DNA from: Thermococcus camini
Lineage (GTDB): Archaea; Methanobacteriota_B; Thermococci; Thermococcales; Thermococcaceae
Reading direction: 5' to 3'
NCBI RefSeq assembly: GCF_904067545.1
Contig: NZ_LR881183.1
Coordinates: 1,678,277 to 1,742,276, forward strand
DNA: 64,000 nucleotides
Positions 39,737 through 51,374 of the stretch are shown here, piece by piece (within the stretch, counting starts at the first letter, position 1; each line of letters opens with the position of its first letter). A program made the translations under genes and the position numbers. A model generated the notes under the pieces. It was not told the origin of the DNA, searched no databases, and saw nothing but the letters and a program-made list of their open reading frames with translations.

Positions 39737-39802
39737 GGGAAAACCCCCTGGCCATAACTTGCCCCCTCCCCCTACTTGTAGTTTTCGATGCAGTCCCGTT
39801 CT

Positions 39803-39850
39803 GGTTATCCGCTACTTTTGGAACTTGTGAACCAATCGTAGCGGATAACC
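39803..39850. repeat. Perfect 13-bp inverted repeat across the tnpB stop codon
   Basis: GGTTATCCGCTAC (39803-39815) and GTAGCGGATAACC (39838-39850) are exact inverted copies separated by 22 bases. The stem includes the TAA stop and the codons for KVIRY of TnpB. Position and form suit a right-end hairpin or the structured 3' part of an omega RNA, which in this family overlaps the tnpB 3' end. Confidence 0.7.
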
Positions 39851-40986
39851 TTCCACCCTCCCATCTTCATCGGCCGGCTTTCGGGGGGAACGGAAACTCC
39901 CCACATCTTCAGGGCTCTAAGCGAAATATTCCAAGAGCCGACCACATCACGATCGGCCTCAAAACCACACTTTGGACACTTCAAAACCCTGTGCCCATTC
40001 GGGCTTAACTTCTCCCCACATACCGGACACAGGGAGGAAGTGAAAGCAGGATTCACGAAAACAACCTTAACTCCCCTTAGTTTAGCCTTGTATTCAATGG
40101 TTGATTGAAGTTTGCGAAAACTCCACCTGTGAAGCCTACCATTCATCTCAGCCGAATACCTAATCGAATCCCGGATTTCCGTCAAGTCTTCCAGAGCAAT
40201 CCCACCGTATTTCCCAGCAATTTCCACGATTTTGTTAGCCAACTTGTGATAAAGGTCATTAAGCCTGTTTCTTTCTCTCTCCCCATATTTTTCAAGAAGC
40301 TCTTTCCTTTTCCTACCTGTTCTCAACTTTCTTTGAATTCTTCGTCTCTTCACGAAGTAACCAGTCCTAATTTCCCGCTCGTGAGTGATGATTTGAACAA
40401 ACCCGCCATCTGGAAGGCTCAAAGTCACGTTGTTCTCATTCAAATCCACTCCAACGAAAACCTTCGGCTCGCTAACTTCAACCTCCTTCGAGAAAACAAC
40501 GTTGAGGAAAACGCCCTTTGGCGTTCTAACAAGCCAAGCCTGTCCAACCTTCCAATCCTTAAACCTCTCGTGGTATTTTGCAGGATAAAACTCTAAAGAA
40601 ATCCTCCCTTCAGGAGTGGAGAGTTTCACGGTTCTGTTCTCTAAATCGAGTTTGAACAAGTGGTCGTCGAGCATTATGACTTCCTTCTTAAAAATAGGCT
40701 CCCCCTCAGCTTTCCCCTTCTTCCTCCGCTTCCTAAAACTCTTGAATATTGCAGTGGCCATCTGGCAAGCCGTGTAAAGGTAATGGCTTGGGAGTTCGTG
40801 GTATTCTTTGCGTAATCCCTTGTAAGTTTCCTTCTTCAGCCGGTAAAAGCCCGTAACGTTGTTCTCAAAAGCGTAAGTTATGAGAAGGTTCACAATCTCA
40901 CGATAAGTTTGGAAAAGCTCATCTAATCCTTCAGGAGTTTCCTTCAGCTTGAATTTTGCCGTGAGTTTGATTGTTTCACTCGGCAT
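39805..40986 (-). CDS. tnpB: TnpB, RNA-guided DNA endonuclease of IS200/IS605 elements
   Basis: A 393-residue TnpB, the ancestor type of Cas12. The N-terminal helical/wedge region (TIKLTAKFKLKETPEGLDELF) is followed by a split RuvC nuclease: first Asp in FVGVDLNENN (D181), Glu in IALEDLTEI (E266) and last Asp in FEADRDVVGSWN (D345 or D347). The zinc finger lies between (C320, C323, C337, C340). All catalytic residues appear intact, so the protein is probably an active nuclease rather than a TldR-like repressor. ATG 40986 follows AAAGGAG and sits inside the last codons of the RHH gene, so the two are coupled. In known elements TnpB with its omega RNA cuts empty donor sites and keeps the element from being lost. 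Confidence 0.93.
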   Translation of the reverse strand: MPSETIKLTAKFKLKETPEGLDELFQTYREIVNLLITYAFENNVTGFYRLKKETYKGLRKEYHELPSHYLYTACQMATAIFKSFRKRRKKGKAEGEPIFKKEVIMLDDHLFKLDLENRTVKLSTPEGRISLEFYPAKYHERFKDWKVGQAWLVRTPKGVFLNVVFSKEVEVSEPKVFVGVDLNENNVTLSLPDGGFVQIITHEREIRTGYFVKRRRIQRKLRTGRKRKELLEKYGERERNRLNDLYHKLANKIVEIAGKYGGIALEDLTEIRDSIRYSAEMNGRLHRWSFRKLQSTIEYKAKLRGVKVVFVNPAFTSSLCPVCGEKLSPNGHRVLKCPKCGFEADRDVVGSWNISLRALKMWGVSVPPESRPMKMGGWKVIRYDWFTSSKSSG

Positions 40987-41140
40987 TTTCCAGCTCCTTT
41001 TTTGTTTTCTTAATCCAGTCTTTAATGGCTTCCTCAATTGCAACGCTTAGGACTCCCCTCTTATCTCCATAGCGTTTTTTGGCGAGTTTTTTGAACTCTT
41101 CAAGGGTTTCCCCGCTGATGACAAAAGTCGCCTTGGGCAT
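40976..41140 (-). CDS. Small ribbon-helix-helix (CopG-like) protein coupled to tnpB, 54 aa
   Basis: A 54-residue reading frame starts MPKATFVISGETLEEF. Strand ATFVIS, helix ETLEEFKKLAKKRYG, a turn with GDKRG and helix VLSVAIEEAIKDWIKK give the ribbon-helix-helix fold, a DNA-binding dimer. GGTGG at 41151-41147 is correctly spaced before the ATG. A TATA box TTTAAATA (41182-41175) lies 35 bases upstream. Its stop overlaps the tnpB ATG by eleven bases. It could repress the promoter of the unit or bind element ends; neither is shown. Easy to miss because of its size. Confidence 0.8.
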   Translation of the reverse strand: MPKATFVISGETLEEFKKLAKKRYGDKRGVLSVAIEEAIKDWIKKTKKELENAE

Positions 41141-41174
41141 TACTAACCACCATCAAAGAAATACTAAGTTGGAG

Positions 41175-41182
41175 TATTTAAA
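41175..41182 (-). promoter_or_regulatory. TATA box of the RHH-tnpB unit
   Basis: TTTAAATA on the minus strand with GCACAAGG ahead of it. The remainder of the region up to moaA is AT-rich (repeated AACAAAAA/ACAAAAATT), with no other gene. Confidence 0.55.
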
Positions 41183-41311
41183 CCTTGTGCTAACAAAAAC
41201 CAACAAAAATTACAAAAATTATCAACTAAGAAACAGCCCGGGCATGTTAAACGAAAGCGCTTACCCAAAATCTTTTTTTAAGCTGAAAGGCTAATCCAAG
41301 CGGTGCTTCAG

Positions 41312-42238
41312 ATGGTGCTCTACGACCGCTTCGGCAGACCCGCGACCAACCTCAGGATATCCCTCACCCAGGACTGCAACTTCCGCTGCTTCTTCTGCCA
41401 CCGCGAGGGACAGCACTTCAACGCGAGCCTTGAGCTGACCCCCTCGGAGATAGAGAGGCTCGTCAGGGTGGCGTCGCACCTTGGAATAAGAAAGGTCAAA
41501 CTTACCGGAGGAGAGCCCACCGTCAGGAACGACATACTTGATGTGGTAAGGCGCATAAGGCCATACGTGGTCGATCTCTCCATGACCACAAACGGGAGCA
41601 GGCTGAAGGAGCTGGCGAAGCCGCTCGCCGAAGCGGGCCTCAACCGCGTCAACGTATCCCTTCACAGCCTGAAGCCAGACGTTTACCGCAGAATCACCGG
41701 CGTCGATATGCTCGACACGGTTCTCGAGGGCATAGAGGAGGCGGTAAAGTACCTCAGCCCGGTGAAGCTCAACATGACGGTTATGAGGGGACTGAACGAC
41801 GGAGAGATATGGGACATGGTGGAGTTCGCCGCGAAGACCGGGACGATACTCCAGCTCATCGAACTCGAGGCCCCGAGGGAGATGACGGAGACCAGGTTCT
41901 TCAGGAAGTACTTCTACCCGCTCAAGCCCGTGGAGGAGCGGCTGGGGGAAATGGCCGTGGAGACCCGCGAGAGGAGGATGCACCGGAGGAAGAAGTACTT
42001 CATCCCCACCGACCACGGAATAGCTGAGGTCGAGGTGGTCCGGGCGATGCACAACACGGTATTCTGCGCCAACTGCACGAGGCTCCGCGTCACGTCGGAC
42101 GGGAAGTTCAAGACGTGCCTGCTGAGGAAGGAGGACCTCATCGACTTCGTGACGGCCCTCAGGAACGGCGCAAGCGACGAAGAACTCGTGGAGATATTCC
42201 GCCAGGTCGTCCTCATGAGGGAGCCCTACTGGAAATAG
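41312..42238 (+). CDS. moaA: GTP 3',8-cyclase MoaA (molybdenum/tungsten cofactor synthesis)
   Basis: A 308-residue radical SAM enzyme. It opens [28 protein letters not shown], with the CX3CX2C cluster motif at about residues 22-29; the SAM-binding GGEP (LTGGEPTVR) follows. The second cluster is held by [19 protein letters not shown] (about 246-264), the hallmark of MoaA. It converts GTP to the cyclic pyranopterin precursor of molybdopterin; Thermococcales need the tungsten form for aldehyde oxidoreductases. The start at 41312 is preceded by GCGGTGC and preferred over an in-frame GTG at 41303. Confidence 0.94.
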   Translation: MVLYDRFGRPATNLRISLTQDCNFRCFFCHREGQHFNASLELTPSEIERLVRVASHLGIRKVKLTGGEPTVRNDILDVVRRIRPYVVDLSMTTNGSRLKELAKPLAEAGLNRVNVSLHSLKPDVYRRITGVDMLDTVLEGIEEAVKYLSPVKLNMTVMRGLNDGEIWDMVEFAAKTGTILQLIELEAPREMTETRFFRKYFYPLKPVEERLGEMAVETRERRMHRRKKYFIPTDHGIAEVEVVRAMHNTVFCANCTRLRVTSDGKFKTCLLRKEDLIDFVTALRNGASDEELVEIFRQVVLMREPYWK

Positions 42239-42264
42239 TTTAATACCCAGACACCCTAGAATAA

Positions 42265-44164
<1,900 letters not shown>

Positions 44165-44211
44165 ATCCTTATTAACCTCAATCGCATTATCCTGATTTGA
44201 TGGAGGGTCGT

Positions 44212-44511
44212 ATGGAACTGGAGCAAATACTCAGGGTTCTGCACTTCCACGCCCAAGAACTCCGAAAGTTCGGGGTTAGGCATCTCTGGCTGTTCGGTTC
44301 TTACGTGAGAGGGGAAGCAGGAAAGAACAGCGATCTGGATGTTTTAGTGGAATTTGAACCTGGAAAAAAGACCTTTGATAACTACATGGAGCTTAAGTTC
44401 TTCCTTGAGGAGCTCCTCGGTGTTGAAGTTGATCTAATAACAGTAGAGGCCCTAAAGCCAAGGGTCAAAAAATACGTATGGAGTGAGGCGGTGAGCGTTG
44501 AGGGACTATAG
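44212..44511 (+). CDS. mntA: MntA-type minimal nucleotidyltransferase (antitoxin)
   Basis: A 99-residue minimal nucleotidyltransferase. The signature [15 protein letters not shown] fits GSx10DxD, and a third acid lies in VDLITVEAL. In MntA/HepT pairs this enzyme adds AMP to a tyrosine of the HEPN toxin and so silences it. GGAGG at 44202-44206 selects ATG 44212 over the upstream ATG at 44200. A TTATTAACC TATA-like box lies at about 44169. The gene overlaps the HEPN gene by 14 bases. Confidence 0.9.
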   Translation: MELEQILRVLHFHAQELRKFGVRHLWLFGSYVRGEAGKNSDLDVLVEFEPGKKTFDNYMELKFFLEELLGVEVDLITVEALKPRVKKYVWSEAVSVEGL

Positions 44512-44833
44512 GCTGTACATAGAGGACATACTTGAGGCCATTTCCCGAATTGAGGAATACACCAAAGGAATTAGCTTTGAAAAGTTCAGAGCAGAGAAGA
44601 TAGCAATTGATGCGGTAGTGAGAAACCTCGAAATAATCGGTGAAGCCTGCCGGGGTATCCCGGTGGAGATACAGGAGAGACACCCTGAGATAGAGTGGCG
44701 CAAGATAATTGGCCTTAGGAACATTCTCATCCACCAGTATTTTGGAGTAGATGTGGAGCTCATCTGGGACATAGTGAAAAACAAGTTACCAGAGCTGAAA
44801 ACCAAAATGGAAGAACTCTTGGAGGAGCTTTGA
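44498..44833 (+). CDS. hepT: HepT-type HEPN ribonuclease toxin
   Basis: A 111-residue all-helical HEPN protein. The catalytic/regulatory motif RNILIHQY is an exact Rx4HxY match (about residues 76-83): Arg and His form the RNase site and the Tyr is the residue AMPylated by MntA in studied systems. Translation begins at TTG 44498 with GGTGAG a few bases upstream, inside the last codons of mntA, so antitoxin and toxin are coupled. The pair forms a type VII toxin-antitoxin module and may act in stress or virus defence. Confidence 0.9.
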   Translation: MRDYRLYIEDILEAISRIEEYTKGISFEKFRAEKIAIDAVVRNLEIIGEACRGIPVEIQERHPEIEWRKIIGLRNILIHQYFGVDVELIWDIVKNKLPELKTKMEELLEEL

Positions 44834-44960
44834 ACCTCCTAAATTCAAGCAGAAGCATCCATAGCGGGACGCAGCTTATCGTTTCCCGTGAGGAGCCAAA
44901 TCTTATATCCCGCAGAATATAAAAACACAAAAAATTTGTATCGCAGAAAATACAAAACGC

Positions 44961-46442
44961 TCACTTCTTCAGGAAGTCGAACAGCGTCGCCTGCTTGCCC
45001 TTCTTCCCGGGCTTGTCCACCTTTCCGGACTCCTTCGGCTCTTCCACGCTCTCCATCTCTTCCTCGGCCTTCTCAAGCTCTTCCTCACTTATCTCCTCCA
45101 GGGCTTCCACAGCCTCCTCCTTCGGCCCGGTCTCCCCGGACTCCTTCTCGACCGCGGCCTCCACGTGCCCCTCCAGTTCACCGCGCTCCTTGAGCTTCTT
45201 GTGGATGTTGAGGCTCTTTGCCCAGATCGTCCTCGCCCTCTCCCTGTCGCCGGCGATGAACTCCACCTCTTTCTCCGTCAGCTCGAGGAAGACGACGAAG
45301 TGCGCCGCAACGTCCGCGCTGTTCTCAAATATTGCCCTGAGGTAGTTGAGGGTCTCCAGCGCCTCCAGCTTTGCCATGTGCATCTCGCTCATTATCTTCT
45401 TGACGACCGAATCGCGGAGGCCCCTCTCCGCCTTGCTCTCCGTGAGGAGCTTTATCGTCTTCGGGGGATAAATCCGCACGAAACCCTTCTTTTTGACACC
45501 CGCCACGGCAACCCCCGCCGTCATCATGTCCGTGGCGTACTTCCAGAGGCCGTAGTTCCCGGTCCTCTGCGCCCTGCCGAGGTATATGTCAGCCCTGCTC
45601 AAAGCTTCGTAGGCCCTCGCTATGTCCTCGGGCCTGTAGTAGACGTAAGGGACGTTCTCGTCTATCCACTGAAGAAGTTCGTGGGGGAACATGTCAACAC
45701 CGAGCGTTGCCATCCTGGCTTTCTTCGCGTTGTCCGTGGCAAAAATCTGCGCCAGTGCCTGGAAGACGCTCTTCTCGGTGTCGCGGTAGGCCAGAACCTG
45801 GGCCGCGTCCTCGACCCCGCCCGTGACGACGGTCTGCAGATCGTTCACCGCGGCACGGAGGTCGCCGCCCGCGTGCTTGGCGATATCGTAGAGCAGTTCC
45901 TTTGGAACCCTCTTACCCTCGTGGTGGAGTATCCTGGCGAGGGCTTTGATGATGTCGCGCTGGGTCAGGCGCTTGTACTCCACTATCTGCGCCCTGCTCC
46001 GTATCTCCCTGGGAACCTCCCAGTAGTGGTTGGCGCTCATTATGATGGGGTTTCTGGCTTTGTCGATGAGCTTCGCTATCTCCCTCGCCCCCGTCGGCTC
46101 GATGTTGTCGGCCTCATCCAGGAATATGAGCTTCCGCCTCTTTCCGAGGATGTCCATAGTGTAGGCGGCCTGAACGTAGCGCTCTATCTTCTCGTACGTC
46201 CTCTCGTCGCTCGCGTTAAGCTCTATGACCTCGAAACCATACTCCCTGGCCAGGGCATAGACGGTGGTCGTCTTACCGGTTCCGGGCGGCCCAGCGAGGA
46301 TGAGGGCCTTCTTCTTTGGGGGCTTCCCCTCCAGCCACGCCCCTATCCAGGCCTTAACCTGCTCTATGGCCTTGGTCTGACCGACTATCTCATCCAGCCG
46401 TCTCGGCCTGTACTTCTCGACCCAGGGCACTTCCCTCGGCAT
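44961..46442 (-). CDS. rfcL: Replication factor C large subunit
   Basis: About 493 residues. An AAA+ ATPase module opens with [17 protein letters not shown]; Walker A is [11 protein letters not shown] (about 52) and Walker [12 protein letters not shown] long acidic C-terminal region rich in Glu and Lys ends with the PCNA-interacting peptide [10 protein letters not shown]. With the small subunit it loads PCNA onto primed DNA. The ATG overlaps or closely follows the rfcS stop (starts possible at 46448 and 46442; 46442 chosen for its GTGAT spacing). It is convergent with hepT; T-rich tracts after the stop (TTTTGTATTTTC, AAATTTTTTGTG) look like a terminator. Confidence 0.95.
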   Translation of the reverse strand: MPREVPWVEKYRPRRLDEIVGQTKAIEQVKAWIGAWLEGKPPKKKALILAGPPGTGKTTTVYALAREYGFEVIELNASDERTYEKIERYVQAAYTMDILGKRRKLIFLDEADNIEPTGAREIAKLIDKARNPIIMSANHYWEVPREIRSRAQIVEYKRLTQRDIIKALARILHHEGKRVPKELLYDIAKHAGGDLRAAVNDLQTVVTGGVEDAAQVLAYRDTEKSVFQALAQIFATDNAKKARMATLGVDMFPHELLQWIDENVPYVYYRPEDIARAYEALSRADIYLGRAQRTGNYGLWKYATDMMTAGVAVAGVKKKGFVRIYPPKTIKLLTESKAERGLRDSVVKKIMSEMHMAKLEALETLNYLRAIFENSADVAAHFVVFLELTEKEVEFIAGDRERARTIWAKSLNIHKKLKERGELEGHVEAAVEKESGETGPKEEAVEALEEISEEELEKAEEEMESVEEPKESGKVDKPGKKGKQATLFDFLKK

Positions 46443-46447
46443 GGCCA

Positions 46448-49048
46448 TCACTTGCCCATTATGGTGAACTGCGCCAGGAGAGCCTCGAGCTGTATCATCT
46501 CGTTGGCGCCCTCAACGAGGCGGAAGTTGTACTCCCCTATCTTGTCCGCCAGTGCAACTTTCCTGTCCTCGGGAATCGGCAGGTTGAAGACCTCCCTGTG
46601 CATCTGGATCAGCACGTCCTCGCCGCTGAGGCCCTGCTTGAGGAGAATCTCCCTGAGCTTCTCCCTCGCCTTGAGGAAGTTGCCCTCCAGTGCCAGGTTC
46701 ATCATATCACGCACATCCTCCGGCCTGGCCCTGCTCGCAACGAGGAAGACGTTCTCGTCGGTTATCGTTTTATCGAGCGCCGCGGCCGCCTGCAGGACGT
46801 TTATCGCCCTCCTGAGGTCACCCTCGGCAACGTACAGTATGGCCTGAAGGCCGTCCTCCGTCAGCTCAAGCCCCTCGTTCTCGGCTATGTACCGTATGCG
46901 CTCGGCCACGTCCTCGTCGTTGAGGGGCCTGAAGCGGAAGATGGCGCACCTCGACTGTATCGGCTCGATTATCTTTGAGGAGTAGTTACAGCTCAGGATA
47001 AACCTCACATTGTTCGAGAACATCTCCATCGTTCTCCTCAGCGCCTGCTGGGCGTCCTGGGTTAAAGCATCTGCCTCGTCGAGGAAGATTATCTTGAAGT
47101 TCGCCCCGCCTATTGGCTTGGTTCTTGCGAACTCCTTCACCTTCTCCCTAATCACGTTTATGCCCCTTTCATCGCTCGCGTTCAGCTCGAGGAAGTTGTG
47201 GCGCCAGTTTTCACCGAAAAGCTCCCTCGCAAGGGCCAAAGCCGCAGTTGTGTTGTGGAGAACCGTTGGAAGGTTCCCGCCGATGAAGTTATGGTATTTG
47301 GGAACGTGGAGGTCGTAGATTACGAAATCGCCTTTGAGTTTTTCGACATCAACTATCTCGTCCCAGAGGAGCTCGTTCTGGGCGAGGAAGATAAGGTAGG
47401 CAACGCCCCTCTTGAGCTTCTCGTCGTTGAGAACCTCCCTCAAGAGCCTCAGCTCGGCTTTCCTTATTTCTTCGAGGGTTTCTATCTTCCCCGTGTTGCT
47501 CTCAAGGACCACCCTGACGCTTGAATTCCAGGTTCCAACAAGCCGTCCAATCTCAGCGTAGCTGGAATACTTCCTGGCAAAGGTTCTCATGGCCTCTATT
47601 GTCTCCTCAAGCCCAATTCCAAGGGCTTTTGCGATCCTGAGGTAGTTCTTTAAGCTTGGCTTCCGCTTACCATTAATGTATTCAAGAATCCGATCCGCCC
47701 TTATCCCAGTCTTCTCCGCTATCTCCTTCCTTCTCCTAGCGACCTCGTCCCAGTCTATAACTATACTCCTTGACAGAGCCTTTTCGAGCCTATCGAGCTC
47801 ATCGAGGTGGTGGTAGATCTCTTTCATTAGCTCCCAAGCTATCCGTTTAGCCTTTTCCGGACTCCATCTGATTTTGTCGTCGTAAAAGTTAAGCTTGAGC
47901 CTATTTCTAACGTAGGAAATTAGCTCTCTGTCGGCATAAAGCGAGCCGAGGTTGGGGTTCGGTCTCTTCACCAAAGCTTCGGCTTTTTTCCTCTTTTCCT
48001 CCACTGAAAAACCAACCTCAGAAAGGAAGCGTGAGATGTTTTCCGTGCCGGAGATGACCACGTAATAGTAGGTGCGTCCCTTAACGATCCGGTTTTTAAC
48101 CTTGGCAACCACTCCAAGCCCTGCGAGTGCATAAGTTACCTGTTCCGCCATCTCCCTGCTCGCAGTCGAGAGAACTATACCGTTCTTCTCCACTCCGGCA
48201 TCGCAGTCGAAGTACGCCCGTAGGAAGGAGCGCAATCCCTTCCATCCCTGCTGAGGTATGTAAACTCTGTGAGCTTTTCTGCCTGCAAGGCCAAGGCTCT
48301 TAACGAGCTCCTTCGCCACCTTCGAGTTCACGTAAACATCCGGAGCGCGGTTTTTGTGAATTCTTTCTTTGATTTTTGCATCAGAGAAGAGTCTCTCGGT
48401 AAGCTCCATAAAGCGCTTTCTAAGCTTTTCGTCCGTGTTCGTAAAAGTGATGACATTGCCCTGAGCATCGGAGTGTCCGTCGCCGATGAAGTAACCGAGC
48501 CATTCTGACAGAGGATCCTCATCAAGCACAGCCGGAAGGAAGCGCGGAACGGCCAGTCTATCTCCCGGTTTAAGCTCCTCGGCCTTAACCCACTCAGTTT
48601 TTCCATTCTTTCTGTTCACAAGGAGAGGGTGGTAGGGTGTAACCTTAAGCTCCCTGCCAAGCCTCGTCATTATTCTGACGAGTTCATCTGTCCTATCCTT
48701 GTAAACGTACTCGACGGGCAACTCAGTGAGTTTACCATCTTCGTTAATGCCAAGAACCCTAAGACCTTTAACAGGGGTTGGGCCAAACCTGCCGTTGCTC
48801 ACCTTCTCGACGAGCTCTCCTATAGTTGTCAGCTCACCGTTGGCTATGACTTTGGCATCACCCGTGAGGCACTTTCCAACGCCGGGCGGCCCGGCAAATA
48901 AAAGGTGCGGCATCGAGCCGGTTTTGGCGTAGTGCTTGAGCCTCTTGACTATGTGAGCCTGACCGACTATATCATCGAGCCGCTGGGGCCTGTACTTTTC
49001 AACCCAGGGCTTTTCGAGAATCTTAACTTCCTGAATCTCTTCCGGCAT
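46448..49048 (-). CDS. rfcS: Replication factor C small subunit, interrupted by an intein
   Basis: An 866-residue precursor. The host protein (326 residues after splicing) is the small clamp-loader ATPase: [19 protein letters not shown], Walker [10 protein letters not shown] interrupted by the intein, Walker [11 protein letters not shown] and the arginine-finger motif [11 protein letters not shown] 49048 follows GGGTGAT. It is first in an operon with rfcL. Without protein splicing the ATP-binding loop would be broken, so clamp loading depends on the intein. Confidence 0.96.
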   Translation of the reverse strand: MPEEIQEVKILEKPWVEKYRPQRLDDIVGQAHIVKRLKHYAKTGSMPHLLFAGPPGVGKCLTGDAKVIANGELTTIGELVEKVSNGRFGPTPVKGLRVLGINEDGKLTELPVEYVYKDRTDELVRIMTRLGRELKVTPYHPLLVNRKNGKTEWVKAEELKPGDRLAVPRFLPAVLDEDPLSEWLGYFIGDGHSDAQGNVITFTNTDEKLRKRFMELTERLFSDAKIKERIHKNRAPDVYVNSKVAKELVKSLGLAGRKAHRVYIPQQGWKGLRSFLRAYFDCDAGVEKNGIVLSTASREMAEQVTYALAGLGVVAKVKNRIVKGRTYYYVVISGTENISRFLSEVGFSVEEKRKKAEALVKRPNPNLGSLYADRELISYVRNRLKLNFYDDKIRWSPEKAKRIAWELMKEIYHHLDELDRLEKALSRSIVIDWDEVARRRKEIAEKTGIRADRILEYINGKRKPSLKNYLRIAKALGIGLEETIEAMRTFARKYSSYAEIGRLVGTWNSSVRVVLESNTGKIETLEEIRKAELRLLREVLNDEKLKRGVAYLIFLAQNELLWDEIVDVEKLKGDFVIYDLHVPKYHNFIGGNLPTVLHNTTAALALARELFGENWRHNFLELNASDERGINVIREKVKEFARTKPIGGANFKIIFLDEADALTQDAQQALRRTMEMFSNNVRFILSCNYSSKIIEPIQSRCAIFRFRPLNDEDVAERIRYIAENEGLELTEDGLQAILYVAEGDLRRAINVLQAAAALDKTITDENVFLVASRARPEDVRDMMNLALEGNFLKAREKLREILLKQGLSGEDVLIQMHREVFNLPIPEDRKVALADKIGEYNFRLVEGANEMIQLEALLAQFTIMGK
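47252..48871 (-). mobile_element. RFC intein with LAGLIDADG homing endonuclease
   Basis: 540 residues inserted between Lys59 and Thr600 of the precursor, in the Walker A motif. It starts with Cys ([20 protein letters not shown]), has block B with the TxxH motif ([11 protein letters not shown]), two LAGLIDADG blocks ([12 protein letters not shown] and [12 protein letters not shown]), and ends [15 protein letters not shown]...VLHN before Thr, the C-terminal splicing block. A helix-turn-helix-like part ([23 protein letters not shown]) lies before the C-terminal splicing domain. Both splicing ends and both endonuclease acids are present, so splicing and homing are probably active. Its base composition is AT-richer than rfcS itself. 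Confidence 0.95.
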
Positions 49049-49134
49049 GGTTATCACCCTACTACCGGGGCATATGGATTTCCGGGGTATTAAGCCTTTT
49101 GCCTGTCTGTGTACCGAAGGGGGCACTGCAAAAC

Positions 49135-49142
49135 TTTTATAC
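49135..49142 (+). promoter_or_regulatory. TATA box of kbl
   Basis: TTTTATAC preceded by GCAAAAC lies about 35 bases before the ATG, between the divergent rfcS and kbl genes. Confidence 0.6.
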
Positions 49143-49173
49143 CTCGATGACCAAAAAACGACCGGTGGTTCTC

Positions 49174-50361
49174 ATGGCAAAGCTGGACTGGATTAGGGAA
49201 GAGCTCAAAGAGCTCAAGGATAAGGGCTTGTATGTAACCATAAGAAAGCTCGAGAGCTCCCAGGGCCCCTGGGTCGTCGTTGACGGAAAGCGCGTTCTCA
49301 ACATGTGTTCGAACAACTACCTCGGTTTAGCGGCCCATCCCAAGATAAAGGAGGCCGCGATAAGGGCAATCCTCGACTACGGTGTCGGTGCCGGAGCCGT
49401 CAGAACCATAGCCGGAACCATGGAGCTCCACGTGGAGCTCGAGGAGAAGCTCGCCAAGTTCAAGAAGAGGGAAGCCGCTATACTCTTCCAGAGCGGTTAC
49501 AACGCCAACCTCGGCGCGTTAAGTGCTCTGCTCACCAAGAAGGACAACGGTGTCTTTATCAGCGAAGAGCTCAACCACGCGAGCATCATAGACGGAATGC
49601 GCCTCAGCGGCGCCCCGAAGGTCATCTACAAGCACCTCGACATGGAGGACCTCAAGAAGAAGCTTGAAGAGAACAAGGACAAGGAGAAGAAGATAATCGT
49701 CAGCGACGGTGTCTTCTCGATGGACGGTGACCTCGCCCCGCTGCCGGAGATGGCCGAATTAGCTGAACAGTACGATGCAATGCTCTACATAGACGACGCC
49801 CACGGTGAAGGCGTTTTGGGAGACAGCGGAAGGGGTATAGTCGACCACTTCAAGCTCCACGACCGCGTTGACTTCGAGATGGGTACGCTGAGCAAGGCCT
49901 TCGGTGTCATCGGCGGCTACGTCGCCGGACCGGAGGAGGCCATAGAGTACCTCAGGCAGCGCGGAAGACCGTTCCTCTTCTCAAGCGCACCCAACCCGCC
50001 CGATGTCGCGGCAGCTATAGCGGCCGTTGAGATACTCCAGCACAGCGATGAGCTGGTTAAGAAGCTCTGGGACAACACCCACTTCCTCCAGAACGGGTTG
50101 CGCGAGTTGGGCTACGACCTCGGCAACACCAAGCACCCGATTACGCCGGTCATGCTCTACGACGAGAAGACCGCCCAGGAGTTCTCAAAGCGCTTATACG
50201 ACGAGTACAACATCTTCGCGCAGGCGATAGTCTACCCGACCGTCCCGCTCGGAACCGCCCGTATAAGGCTCGAACCTTCAGCGGCCCACAGCAAGGAGGA
50301 CCTCCAGTACGTTCTGGATGCCTTTGAAGACCTCGGAAAGAAGACAGGCTTTTTGAAGTGA
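49174..50361 (+). CDS. kbl: Glycine C-acetyltransferase (2-amino-3-ketobutyrate CoA ligase)
   Basis: A 395-residue PLP enzyme of the alpha-oxoamine synthase family. Motifs: [21 protein letters not shown], the nucleophile-side [31 protein letters not shown] and the PLP lysine in [12 protein letters not shown] (about residue 241). With threonine dehydrogenase it splits threonine to glycine and acetyl-CoA; 8-amino-7-oxononanoate synthase is a close relative but biotin genes are absent here. ATG 49174 follows GGTGG. The gene stands alone. Confidence 0.9.
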   Translation: MAKLDWIREELKELKDKGLYVTIRKLESSQGPWVVVDGKRVLNMCSNNYLGLAAHPKIKEAAIRAILDYGVGAGAVRTIAGTMELHVELEEKLAKFKKREAAILFQSGYNANLGALSALLTKKDNGVFISEELNHASIIDGMRLSGAPKVIYKHLDMEDLKKKLEENKDKEKKIIVSDGVFSMDGDLAPLPEMAELAEQYDAMLYIDDAHGEGVLGDSGRGIVDHFKLHDRVDFEMGTLSKAFGVIGGYVAGPEEAIEYLRQRGRPFLFSSAPNPPDVAAAIAAVEILQHSDELVKKLWDNTHFLQNGLRELGYDLGNTKHPITPVMLYDEKTAQEFSKRLYDEYNIFAQAIVYPTVPLGTARIRLEPSAAHSKEDLQYVLDAFEDLGKKTGFLK

Positions 50362-50400
50362 ACCTGTTTTTACATCTTTTTCCAGTTTTAGTTCGAAATA
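50362..50400 (+). terminator. Probable T-rich terminator after kbl
   Basis: CCTGTTTTTACATCTTTTTCC and AGTTTTAG directly after the stop codon form the repeated T tracts typical of archaeal intrinsic termination. The rest of the 177-base gap holds the promoter of the DUF835 gene (AAAATATAATT at about 50471). Confidence 0.5.
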
Positions 50401-50538
50401 CCAACTACTGCCTCCCTTTTCTGTGTTGGATAAAAACCAAGAATTACCTGATCCATCCCACATCCACCGAAAAATATAATTCTTGGGAGAGAATACAATA
50501 AAATGTGTAATAACCAGGTTATGACGGGGGTGCCCCCG

Positions 50539-51354
50539 ATGACCCTGATTCCAGCCATACTGGTGGAGATTTCATTCGTGGGTGTATCCCTCCTGGCCCT
50601 CAAGTACAGGGGTGGGTTCACATCCCACTACCCAGAGCTTAAGAGGTTCTATGATTACACCCTTTCCGCCTTCATTACAGGGGCAGCGGCCAAGTTCACC
50701 TTCTTGTTTTTGGACCTCAGGGACAACGGTATGATCGCCCTGACCCCTGAGGAGGCATCACTGATAAACACCGGGGGCAACGCACTTATCTTAGTCGCAA
50801 CAGCTATGTTCTTAATTGGCTGGGCAAACCTTCTAAAGGCCCTCATGGAGAGGTACGAGCTGATACCCGTGGTCGAGTTCGCCGAAAATGAAAGGGGAAA
50901 CGTCCTCAAACCCGGTCTCCACCTCTGCAACCTACCGAACTGCTACCCGGTGATAGCCAAGCTCCTGCGCGGAAGGGCTGGATTGATAGTCTCAAGGCAC
51001 CCACCCGAGGTCATCAGGCAACGCCTAAAAATCGAGAAAACCCCAGTACTCTGGCTGACCACGATCAGGAGCAAGAACACGGTTTCTCCCACCAGGCTTG
51101 AGTTCCTCCTCCAGACGATGGTGGACTTCATGAGAAAGACAGAGGACCCGAAGGTCATTTTCCTGGACGGAGTCGAGTACCTGATACTAGAAAACGGCTT
51201 TGCTCCAGTGTTTAAGTTCCTGACTACCCTAAAGGACTACACCACCATCTACAACACGGTGGTTATAGTCCCCCTGTACACGGAGAGCATGGATGAAAGA
51301 GCCGTGAACCTTATGTACAGGGAGTTTGAGAGGCTGAGGATGGAACCCCCGTGA
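50539..51354 (+). CDS. DUF835 membrane protein (second copy)
   Basis: About 271 residues, with three to four hydrophobic N-terminal segments and a DUF835 domain (LEFLLQTMVDFMRKT, KVIFLDGVEYLILENGFAPVFKFLTTLKDYTTIYNTVVIVPL). It is a distant paralogue of the gene at 42265: both have the membrane part followed by the VDGxEYL signature. The start is uncertain. ATG 50539 has GGGGGTG in front; ATG 50503, about 25 bases after the TATA box, would be leaderless and add twelve residues. Function unknown; a membrane-tethered signalling role is only a guess. Confidence 0.78.
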   Translation: MTLIPAILVEISFVGVSLLALKYRGGFTSHYPELKRFYDYTLSAFITGAAAKFTFLFLDLRDNGMIALTPEEASLINTGGNALILVATAMFLIGWANLLKALMERYELIPVVEFAENERGNVLKPGLHLCNLPNCYPVIAKLLRGRAGLIVSRHPPEVIRQRLKIEKTPVLWLTTIRSKNTVSPTRLEFLLQTMVDFMRKTEDPKVIFLDGVEYLILENGFAPVFKFLTTLKDYTTIYNTVVIVPLYTESMDERAVNLMYREFERLRMEPP

Positions 51355-51374
51355 ACTGAAAGCTTAAAACTGAC

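Larger units (their letters stand above)
39740..41200 (-). mobile_element. IS605-family-derived element: RHH gene plus tnpB, no tnpA (ends approximate)
   Basis: The interval between the hypothetical gene at 39736 and moaA holds a compact unit: TATA box, a 54-residue ribbon-helix-helix gene, an overlapping tnpB, and a perfect 13-bp inverted repeat over the tnpB stop. Codon and base use are visibly AT-richer than the neighbours. No TnpA (Y1 transposase) is encoded, so movement would need a helper in trans. Exact ends and target-site tetranucleotide could not be determined by eye. Confidence 0.65.

Noticed and set aside
39805-40986. Reading TnpB as a nuclease-dead repressor
   Set aside because: The Asp, Glu and Asp of the RuvC site and all four zinc cysteines are present.
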